This document shows positions 13,416 through 25,400 of a DNA stretch of 64,000 bases, piece after piece. Source of the stretch: Balanoglossus misakiensis (Eukaryota > Hemichordata); assembly GCA_040954595.2 (NCBI GenBank), contig CM082583.2, forward strand, positions 4,216,001-4,280,000, given 5' to 3'. A program made the position numbers and the translations under genes. A model generated the notes under the pieces. The model saw only the letters and a list, made by a program, of their open reading frames with translations. It was not told the origin of the DNA and did no database searches. Each line of letters opens with the position of its first letter. The first letter of the stretch is position 1.

Positions 13416-16400
13416 ATGTATGTATGTATGTATGTATGTATGTATGTATGTATGTATGTATGTATGTATGTATGTATGTATGTATGTATGTATTTATGTA
13501 TGTATGTATGTATGTATGTATGTATGTATGTATGTATGTATGTATGTATGTATGTATGTATGTATGTATGTATGTATGTATGTATGTATGTATGTATGTA
13601 TGTATGTATGTATGTATGTATGTATGTATGTATGTATGTATGTATGTATATGTCTATCTCTCTGTGTGTGTCTGCCTGCCTATCTAACCACGGGGTTTTA
13701 AACACTTCAATGAGACGAACCAGCATACGTCAAAAGAGTCTTTGTTGAGAGAAGTGTTCGCGGCCACATTTTCACTCGCATGTTTGTCAATCCCTTACAG
13801 AAAACGGAGAAAAGTACTTCATCTACGAAGAAGAGAAAACGTGGCACGACGCAGTGGACACCTGTTTGCAGAACGGCCAGGTTCTCGTCAAGATACCCAG
13901 TGACACCATCCTTCAAGAGGTCAAAGAACTAGTCGTCGGTAGCACGAGTCTCTATTCAGACTTCTGGATCAATGGCTACAACTCGGGCTCATTGAACTGG
14001 AAGACACACGACAAACAGCCCCTACCGCCCTTCGAGCCGAGACCTTGGGAAGCGGGCGAGCCAAATTTATCTGGAAAGTGCCTACAGTTATGGTATGCGT
14101 ATCCCACCCTACTATTCACATTGATCTCGTTTGTTAAAGCGCGGTATATTGCGCATTATTATTTTCCGTCAGATCTTTATTCTCTCTATCTATCATCAAC
14201 ATGCTTAAATTAGATGTAAATATAGCAGTTGCTAAGTTTTCACATGAATTATATGGATAAATTCAACCGTACAAATGATGCATTGGGTGGTGTGCCTAAG
14301 TATAACCTCAAATGACGATTTCGGCGTCTGGGAATTATATAATCACGAATTGAACACGATAAAGATGTACAGGGATACAAATATATTTAAAATATCGTAG
14401 TAACGTCAGATTAACCAGATAAACAGTTTGCTTCTAAACTAAGGGATGGATTTAAAGCGGGTGCGTAGTTTGAAAATATCTATGTAACACATATACTGAG
14501 TTTTTGAGATAAAAGTCACTTGCCCCATTTGTTTTATATTCTTAATTATATCATACCAGTATATTGATGGTGTAAATCACGCTATTTGATTGGTCGAGAC
14601 ACGACACGTGACCGTGATATATTAGCCATATACCACAGTCATATATCATAGTCAAAGAAAATGCCTTTTTAAAATGTTTTACGCAAAGTTTCAATATACT
14701 GGCATAATATAATAGCAATAAAACACCCCCAGCCATGGTATACCACTCGATTTTGACCAGTTCAACTCCATATACGCACTCGCTATCGCTCGTGCGTATA
14801 TGTCGTGAACTGGTCAAAATCTCGTGGTATACCATGGCTGGGGGTGTTTTATTGCTTAATTAGAGCACGCAATACAATATGCGGCACTGGTTAGCATTGG
14901 CACGACTTGCACATATTGATCATAAATGATGTGTTTTCTCCTAAGATGTTTATATAAATGTCAAGAACCATGATTACGGCATATTCTAACTTATTTACAT
15001 TTTTATCGAGATATGGTCAAATATTGGCGCCAGTCCGTCGTATTAGATGTTTATGATGTATATCCCATAATATCGTGCGTGTTCTCCAGTATCACAGCGG
15101 CGCCCTTTTGGTGCCATGTGTTATTGGCATAAATGCTACAAACGTTGCAAACGTAAATCGACACGTGGACCTCGTGGCAGCCAACTGAACTCGTTTGGCA
15201 CTTTCGTCGAAATAGGTCTTCACCCGGGGCCGCGGGGTGGCGTGTTGTCTGGTACCGCCTGTTACTTACGTAAACAATAGCAACACATTGCATGCAGCTG
15301 TTTCTCTGGAGTAGGCTATCCCAGTTCGGACATGCGCAGACTGCAATCATTGCTCGTTCGTCATTGGCCCATCGTCCGCTCGCACAGGTCGTTGCCGGCT
15401 CGACTACAGTCGTTGCGAAAGAAGATGTTATTAGCCTGGTCACAGTCACTCCACTAATTTAGATCAACTAATTTATTTTATTTGAAAAGGGACTTTCTTC
15501 TGCATCCTCAAAAATTGTTTTTGTTTCGGAAACATGAAAAAATGAGTTCTGAATGTAAAAGTGTACTTCAAGGCAATGTTGTCAAATTTTAAAATCCGAA
15601 TAATGGTGTGAGTGTGACCATTTTATTGAAACTCGGCAAAAGACTGCGATGAAAAAAACTCATTTTATGTTCATTTTTTTTTATTAGGTGGAGAGGTAGT
15701 ACTGTGTATAAATTTGATGATGACTCCTGTTCCCAAAAGAAGAAATTCATTTGTCAGTCACAAAGTAAGTTCAGTTCCTTGGAAACGTGTGCCGATTTAA
15801 AAGCTGCATAAGCTGTCATGTGTGTCGATATAACAAGTAATGTGTTTTGTGTGTCTACTGCAGTTTCTCTTTGGAATTCCTGAAACGTGATGTACCGCCC
15901 AATATTATTAAAACACAGCATCATCAACATTACGCAAAAGCAAGTACTAGACTAGAATTGAACTTGACTGGCGTTCATTTGGCAACAATAACAATGGCCG
16001 TCACCACATGGCCATCCAAATAAAAATTTGTGCTTGGTCCGTGGCTAAGATTGCAAAGTATACCCCTAACGGACTTCGTGAAAAAAAACATGAAACCATA
16101 TCTGGTTTGCGTGTGATTACAACTAAATTTCTAATGTTTGATTTTATGATTTCCAAGTCTCATTCAGGACGTCTGAATGCATTTACAATAATGAGAGATA
16201 CGGCAACTCCGAGTGCGTAGCCATGTTGGACTTCAACATAGAAGACATGAGGAACGAATTCCTGGAAGACAAATCCGTGATCGTGGAAGAGGTCATTCTG
16301 GCGCTCAATTTCCGTGGAGAGCGCCACCTACGATACCTGGCGCTCGAGGGCATCAGTGAACCCTGGACGAGGACGGCCGTGTCGGGTGTCAACATTCCCG

Positions 16401-19400
16401 CCAGTGTACTCATCGATGTGATCGACACTAATTCAACCACCGACATGGCTATCGAAGTAGTGTCTGAAAGTCTCCGAAAATGGATAGAGGTGAGTTTTTT
16501 TTGTAAGGCAAGAGCAATGCTTCATAGCAAACACGAACACAATTTGGAATCTCTGTACGTACACTTCAAGTTCCACTCGCGTCTATAACTGCCGAAAAAA
16601 ATATAGCGCTATGCCCAAGTCGCGTAAAGAAATCGATTTTAGGACATAACTAATCATGTCTGCCTATTATCTAAAAAAAATTGTTTGGAAGGATCAGTCA
16701 GGCACGAGAGTCAATGTTTACCGTCGGAGGCACGCATAAGTTATATGGGCTATGCATTTAAATTTCTGCAACTGCGGAACGGATTTGTATTGGTGCACAC
16801 GAGTATAGTGAGAGTCAAACCTACAGCCCGTCAATCCTTCAGCTCTACGCCAACGAGGATTTATTATACATGTAATTCAAAATTTTATTGTTGTGTTCTT
16901 AGGAACGGCTCAATGGCCACAGCGTTGCCGGCCGTTATGGCGTAATGATCCGCGCTTTGAGAGATTATCAGCAGGCTGGTTTTGACGACATTATCGACTG
17001 GTCGGGTTCAAGCTTGAGACCAAGAATGAAGCTCAAAGTGCAGGGTAAGTAAACCTCAGAACTAACCAATTATTAAAGAAAAGATAGAGCGTATGACCTA
17101 GCAACGGTTTGAGAGTTTTTGAATATGGATTGTCTTTTCGTCCTCCTTAGATAGAAATAAGCCATATATTTCACACGACCTAAACCAAGTTCTGGCAGTC
17201 CGAACAAAGTAGTTTTTACCAGTGGCAAACATGTGCTCAGAGATGCCCTGTTTTGTAAAAGTAGTCTTATCGAGTATTATTGAGTATTTTCTGTACAATA
17301 TTTGCACAGCTTGTTGATATTATTTATATAAAGTCTCTTTCATTTTACCACAAAATTTCCATCAAATTTATTTGATTGGAATGTTAAGTGGTGTTAATGT
17401 CTACCATATCGTTAGACTAAATTTGCATTGCAGCACATTTTCAAATCGGCATTGGGACACGTAATCTTTACATCATATGCAGTCCTTTGATATCAATAAA
17501 TAAAAATGTCCTTTCAGCTGTTGTTCCAAAGAAGAAGAAGAATGCTTTGTCTGTACATTTTCAAGCTTCATTTTGGATAGCATTCTGTAAGCTGTTCCAG
17601 TATAGCACGGCGCAACAGTTCCATTAACGCTGCGCTGCGACTTCCGTTATTTCAGTGTACAAGTGGCTGGTTGGTCCCTGGTCAGAGTGCACACAGTCCG
17701 ACCAGGCGTGCGCCGGCGGTCTTCAAAGCAGGAAGGTCTCCTGTATCGATGCCGCCACCAACGTGCCTGTAGACGAGAACTTCTGTCGTTTCCACCCACG
17801 CCCGCACTCCGAACAATCATGTGTGACCTCATTCGAACCCAGGTAACCTGCTTTAGGCTAAAAACCAAATTCTTGATGTGATAACGCTTTTACTTATAAT
17901 TGCTGGTGTTGACAATGGGTCGCTTCAGTCCGTGTTGTACATGATGAAATAGATACAGTGTGAATTTTAGAAGTGAGTAAACGCCTCGGGACAGATGATC
18001 AGAAAAAAATGATGGCCCTTCAGAGCTTTGCTGCATTCAGTGTCTATTGACCCTTTCTGGAAACGAAGAAGAAAATAGGGTGTCCACCAAATCACTACTT
18101 TACATTTTCTCCATCATAGAGTTAACATAGCGATGGTGGCCATTTTGAATTAAAAACAGAACAATCCGTCTCTTCCATGTAAACTTTTTTCACGCTGACC
18201 CCAAATTTTAGTCTCAATATTGAGTGAGAATAGTCTAAAGTTGCTTTTAGTAAATAATGAGAAGAAATTTAGGTCTAATTTCCGAGGTGGGTGCTACCTG
18301 AAAGTGTGTTCGTCAGGCCGGAAAAGATGGCTGTTCGCCTACTACTGGTCTTCAAGTCACGTGGTCCCATAGATAGGCTCTCGGAACAATCCTGACCGGC
18401 GGGAAGATATTCCACTCATGTATCGGTGTATGTCTGTTTTGCAGTTGCTATGCGTGGAGACACTTGCCCGACCCAAACACCGCCTGCAGGAACACGGGAG
18501 GGTGTGGAATTGGCACCATTCCGGGTCACATCATTTGCCAGGATACCTACAGCATGGAGAAAGTTCCTGAATACTACTGCCGCCGGCACGAAAAGCCAAG
18601 TCTGGAGGACTTTCCGGAATTCGGGTAAATCATTTCATAAATTTCCTCAATTTTCCAGTAATGCTGCTCGTATTTGCCATTAACGTTGAGCAGACGCATC
18701 TATTATTTTTTTCAACTTTTTGCAGTGTCGTCTTTGAAACCGTGTTTACTTGAAATGCACTGTGCAACAATGATGCGGGATATGTATGCTTATTATAAGT
18801 TGAGAAAAGCTCGTAACATTAAACCCTAAGACCAAATATTAAACTATTATCATTAACAGTAATACAGCCATCAATTTAAACTCAAGTACACCAATATTGA
18901 AATGCAACACCAACGTAATGTCTTTGTTAATAGTATGGACACATCTTGCTAGTTTAGGACCCTTTACTTACTTTCCAGATTTGAAAATATCCGTAACTTG
19001 TACACAGCAAACGAATAGTATAGGAGCGAAGGGGAAAGTACTTAATTTGAGGAGCTGTCCTTATAGACATATATTAAAAGTCGACATATTCGAATCTAAT
19101 AAAGATTAAGTCGTAATTGTTGTTTTCAAACTAATTTTCAAACGTTCTCCGCACATATTTTGTCAGTTGTGCAAAGTGGTACATTTTACCGAAATAATTG
19201 TAATTTCAATTTTCAGATGCTCTGATTTCACTCGATGCACCTACGATTGGGAAATGACGGACTGGAGTGAATGTTCAGATGACTGCGGAGGGGGTTATGT
19301 GGCAAGGTATGATCACTGCATTGCAAAGTCGAATGTGTGTGTATTCGATGTAACAGTTGAAAGATATGTGTGGTCTATTCAAATGATTCAGACTTGATTG

Positions 19401-22400
19401 GTAAGCATTGGCGAGTCCATATGATTACATTGATAATTGCTAGAAAACAAACTTCTACTATTGTCATTTTCACGAAATGTTACTCATAGCTCAGTCAAGC
19501 AAAAATGAATTCATTGGTCAACTAAAATCGTATGGTCACCGCGCTCTATTTTGAGATAAATTTCGTTAAATATTTTGCTCATAGACAAACCATTGGTGTA
19601 AAATGCTGAGTCAGCAGTTTTCTTCTATTAATTAAATTTATGGCTCTGTATTTCAAAAACAACCGCGGTGACCCCTATATTTTATGTATTCTGTACTTCT
19701 TGCAGATCCGCAGATTGTTTCAGCAGCAATGGCACCCAAGTCGACGACAAAAAGTGCACAGCCGTACCTAAACCTACAACCCAAGAAAAATGCCAGAATT
19801 ATAGCGGTGAGTTTCAATTGATACTCGCTTGCCCCTTTCATCGTGAAAACTAACGGCGAATTAATTCAGACTACTTCTATCACAATTTTCATTCTCTAAA
19901 CCATAAAATATCTCTGAGATGTAAACAATTTCATATTAACAGTCATGGTGAAATAGGATCAGGAAAAAAATTGTTTAGACGACCAGTACTTAAATGACGT
20001 CATGTCACAAGCACTGTCCGTGGTAAATGTTACTGACCGAAATCGATGATAAGTCTTCCATCATGCGCCGTAGTACCCCTACTGACTCCACCCTGATTAT
20101 TTCCCAGGTTGTGACGTCTGGGAATCTCTGCAGCTTCTACGCCAGGATCAGATTTACAGTGATAGATCACAAATTCAACGACAGATCAATCTAACTGTTC
20201 CCATGGTCCAAGCCGAAGCGGCCCTCATGGACGCCAAGCAAAACATCGCCGCGAAACATCTGGAACATATGCTACAGGTAAACACCGCGCGGTAAACTCT
20301 CAATACAATTAGTTAAAGGGACAAAGTCTCTCTCTCGCTGCCCATTTTCCATTAATTATGTTTGATACAAGATACCGTTTTGTGGATATATAGTGAATCA
20401 ACTTTCAACCACACACAACTTCCATCCCGCTTGTAGACAGGAGAGTGAAAAAAACCTCGCCAAAATGAATTATCGGTACGTCTCTACCATTTATTCATTT
20501 TGAGCGAGTTTTTAATCTCATATCATACATGCGGGAAGAAGATGTGTGCGGTTGAACATTCATTCATTTACATATACATGTACACATGTACAAATACATA
20601 CATGTAAACGGTATATTGTATCAAACATCGATGGAAAATGGGCAGCGAGAGGGAGACTTTGTCCCTTTAATCTCTAACACAAGAAATTGGGAGCTTTGCG
20701 CTACATTGTTGTAACGACTGTCGGGCAAATGATTCAACTGTTCCTGTTTTGGAGAACTAGAGTTATTTTTGCACACAGTTGAAGTTTGGAGATTATTTTA
20801 TGTGGCAAATGTTTTAAAGGGCGTTTTATGGAAACCTTGCCTCTTTGAACTAAAGTTATACCAGTATATATTAACCCAAAGGGACAATCTACTTCAGTTT
20901 ATTTTTTAAGCGTGGGTGAGCATTATTTTATGCCATTGATTTTTCTTCTATCACTTTCCTTTACAAGACAATCCGTGCGAATATGTCTATCCCGGAAGAA
21001 CTCGCAAAGGCAGAGAGTTTAGAAGCTCTAGCTCGACAAGCCGTCGCCAAGAATACGATCCAAATACCTAGAGAAGGCAGTTTCTCTTATCCCAACGTCG
21101 GCTACCTGGGGCGTGGCTATGACATCTTCTTCGGCAATCCAATGAACGATGACGGTTCTGTGGATCCAGGCTTTCGGCAGGCTGTTATCGGTCTGACGTA
21201 TGACCAGGTGAGGTATTCGGCCGATAGGAAGTTTCTCGTCCCGGACCAGGCTGACATCATACGCGAGATGGGCAGCTACTTCGGCTCGACGACCTCCATC
21301 ATAACGTCCGAGAGAAGCTACAAGGAGTCGCTGGCCACCGAGGTCAGCGTCGGCGGCAGCTACTCGGGCCTGTTCGCCAGCGGCTCGTTCAGCGCCAGCG
21401 CCTCGTACGCCAAGATGAAGCAGTCCACCATGAACTCGCAGAGCGTGTTCGTGGACATCATCGGCAGGGTGCTGGTGTACGACGCCCGCCTGGTGCCGTT
21501 CAACATGCAGGTCAGCAAAGAGTTCCGAGAGGCGGTCAGCAAGCTGCCGGGAATGCGCTGCTGCGGCTTCAGCACCCGCTGCCACCCGGACTGCAAGCTC
21601 TACGATGAATTCATCGCGGCGTTCGGCACCCACTACACGCAGACGGTGCTGATGGGAGGGCGCGCCGTGCAGCGATACCAAATGACGAGCAATTCCATGG
21701 AAGAACACCAGTCGCAGGATGTCGGTGTTGGATTTTCAGCTTCGGGTGGATTTGGTGGTACGTATATACACAATGCCACAGTCAATCCACTTAGTGACCG
21801 TAACAGTCTGCACATCTACACTGACATATTGCAAGCCCCTTTCTTGGTAGACATACCAGCGAAGAATGTTGTTTTTAACAAATCCAACCATAGCCAAAAT
21901 AATGTAGAATCTATCACGTATGTGTGTATTATAAGCGACTGTCGCATTGAGAAAGTAAGGGTGGGTATGAGCACACAGCACACATGGTTGTGTTGGCTCG
22001 CAGGTACTCTTGTCGTCTGCATAGCCTCGAGACAAGCATACATACAAGTAAATACGGTGTCTCCCATGCTGTTATAAACACATTACATATCATTCATTTT
22101 TTTCCCTTCTCCATCAGGTGTTGCTTCTTTCAGTGCAAGCGCCAGCTTCAAAATGTCCAATTCTATGAGCAACAGCCTGTCCACATCATCAGCTTCCAGT
22201 AAAGAATTCTTCTTGGGCGGCGAGGCAGGCGTCGGAGAAATATCCGAAGGAAGTACCGATTCCATGAAAGAGTGGTCGAGTACAGTATTCGACAACCCGG
22301 TCCCCATCCGCTACAAACTGTCAACGGTTCTTGATCTCATAACCACAGATATCTTCCCGGACGATAGCAAAATACAAGATAAACAAGAGGTAAGTACAGT

Positions 22401-25400
22401 AGACATACGTTCAGCACACTTACCACGAAAACCACTACAAGGCTATGCATGCGTTGAGCATACAGTACATATGTATAACCTAATCTATCTGCATGGTTTG
22501 AGTTTTGGGGCGACTCACAGGCCCGAGGAGACACAAATGTATGAAGTTACCCAAATATGACCAGTCAGTACGTGTTTCATGCGACACCTCATCCGACAGT
22601 AGCGCATTGGGGGAAATCTCTCCGCTGTCATCAAGTTAGACGACATCGCCATCTTTGTTTACGTTTTCTGGGGTGCGCATGCGTAGATGGTTCTTTCCAA
22701 CTTAACCAGACAACCGTTCGAAAACTGTTGACCGGTAACTGTAAGTACAGAAGTAACAGCGCCAAAGTGACGCACCCCACGTGACTGCACATCGGAGAAT
22801 CACTTGCAACCAAGATTACGAATGTGGTGTGTTATCCCACAAATAGACGTGTGCATTTTATAAACACGGGTTTCTGCTTTCACGGTGATTCAGGTCCTTC
22901 AATCAAGGTATCAGAGTTACTGCGGTCGCATACCCAACGCTCAGTGTGGAGACTTCAGCACACAGGAAGATATCCAAGAAGAGAACGTTGTCCACTTTGG
23001 CGACGTCGTCCACTTCATCATGGACAGCACCGATGGGAAACAATTTGTTATGCAAGAGAAATTGAACGCTCTATATGTCACTTCAAGTGATAAAGGTTAG
23101 TACATATACATGTATATATGTTTGCCTGTGTTTAAGTGAAACTCAAAATCTGTGAACGTGAATTGCAGCACTCCTATTGTCTGAAATAATGCTGATCCTT
23201 GTGTCCCATTCGCGGAGAACACCTTCCCATATGGTGACATAGGTTGCGATGGTGAGTATACTCAAATCCAGATGCACGTGTTGAGAAGACCGTCAATCTG
23301 TGATATTGAAATTACATGTTATCCGCAAGAAAACCGTTGTATGCCCAACAAAGTGCAGCCGTTATATCGGCGCAGTCATGGCAGTATGGAGCTAAACACA
23401 CACATTGTAATCTCTGTCCTACCAGGTACCCATTACTCCTGGGTGGAGAGATTCCACTGTTCTAACAACTGGACTATGATTCGGGCTGACTTGATCATCA
23501 CGTATAGAATCAAAATAAGAGGAATATTTACCACTGCTTGCTCAAATATAGCCATTATCGCCCGATATTTATTGCAAAATAGTGTGTTTGGTCCGTTCGT
23601 GGCTTAGCCTTATATCTTAATTAGCTGTCGAATACCAGTTTGCATTGATATAGTCTTACGTGAGATTAATTTTAACCCAGGTAAACAATTTCAGAGAATT
23701 TTCATAATTCGACTTTCAGACTTCAGATACTGGTTTCAAACGCCAACTATCACTTCATTGTCCGGTAAACTGTGTACATGGGTGCAGAAGACCTCTAGAG
23801 GGCGCCAGAATCCACATGGTACTGACTGGTTGAAATTCATGACAGAAGTAACCACTCGTATACACTCGAGATCGGTCATATATAGAGGTACAGTAAAATG
23901 TTGTCAACGACACATTTTATTACTTCAAACGTGTGTGTTGAGGGGTATACTTGTCCAGTTTGGGGTTATGGTTCGGCTGAGTATACTTTGATGTGTTGAC
24001 GTATTTCTTTGCAACGTGAGTAAAAGCTTCATTATCTGTAACTTTTCGCTATATTCTCGGTACTTTTGTTTTGTGTATCTATTGCATTTTTCTGGTCCAA
24101 ATTCCTGAAGCATGGTGAAATACACAGTATCTAGCTCATCAGCAGTATAGTTAACATTGTCGTTGTGCAAAACTTTAATTCAAGTCCGGACTAGAATTAA
24201 TTTGTCAACAATGACAATGGCCGTTACACACATACAGGATATACTCTATGTAGACAAGCGGAATACTCGATACACTAGCATGCTGTTTGCAGTAGAGAAA
24301 GAAATGGCATTTGATGCACAGAACATAAATACTGGAAGTAAAGCCAAAGATACAGCTTTTGTCCCTTTAATAAATTGCGGGAATTTTCGACTGTACTGAT
24401 ATTTATTTTATTTTTTGGCCATTTTGCCTTAAATAAGTGTTTTCTTGAAATACTATCAGGCAATATCATTTAATAGACGGAATCAGACATTATTGAAAAC
24501 TTGAATGTGTTAGGTTCATAATAATGCATTGTGGGGGGAAAGTGGCAAGTGTCACTGTGTACCATGTGACCTGGTCTCAAGCCATGATTGTATTACAGGT
24601 GCGAAGCACTTTTGGTTTAATTAATGTAAAATGCAAACAATAGATATGCAATGCAGCAGGCCATCCAATGGCAAAATGTACTATGTATGCAAAAATCACC
24701 CTCGGTGATGGCTGCTTAACACACAAATTGACATTTCCAAGCAAAACATCATGGGCTTCTCATTATTGGTGACATCATAGTTTTAATGAATTGATTACAG
24801 GGATGTCGCAAGACGTCTGTGAAGAGCGATGCAAGCAGAGGAGCAACTGCAAAGCTGGCAGCCACACTTCAGCAGTTGCAAATGGTTTCTGTATACTATT
24901 TACATCACCTGAACACGACAACTTTAGGGCACAATTGGTAAGCAAGATTGATCCAGTGTCCGTCATCGTTCTGATCAAGTTATATGCAAGTTGTATGTGC
25001 ATTTGCATAAATGTCTGTACTTGTACATGTCTTGCTGATCTGTGGCGTCTATACATGAATGGGAATCAAGCAAACGATTCATCCAAGAACATGTTACAAA
25101 CAAGCTCACTGCCTCCCACTGTCGCATCACGTTATATTTGGAAATGTCCGCAAACAAAAGCGCAGTTAAGTATCGTGCCCCCCCCCCACCTAGTGTAACA
25201 TCAGAACTTAGTACGGGATGTCAATCTGCTCCTTCATGATATGTTACAGGGCTATGCTGATGACTTAACTTATCACTGGTCATGCTACAATGAGTTCGAC
25301 CCCGAGCGATTTGGCGAGGTGTGGCGTGACCTTCGAATCTACAGTTTTAGAGCTCGGTTTAAAATAGGTAAGACCTGCCGATGCCAGACGTTGTGAGAGA

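Noticed and set aside
13193-13748. Long ORFs rich in CLSVCLSV or RQTDRQTD
   Set aside because: Translations of the TCTG/TGTA microsatellite in intron 12.
15051-15449. 132-aa minus-strand ORF in intron 13
   Set aside because: Somewhat GC-rich with several cysteines, but no signal peptide, splice context or recognisable domain.
16168-16489. Alternative exon 15 start after CATTCAG
   Set aside because: It would need phase 2 from exon 14, which ends in phase 1, so the join would break the frame; 16158 keeps it.
21028-21708. 226-aa minus-strand ORF
   Set aside because: Shadow of the GC-rich MACPF exon, which carries the FGTHY...GG signature on the plus strand.
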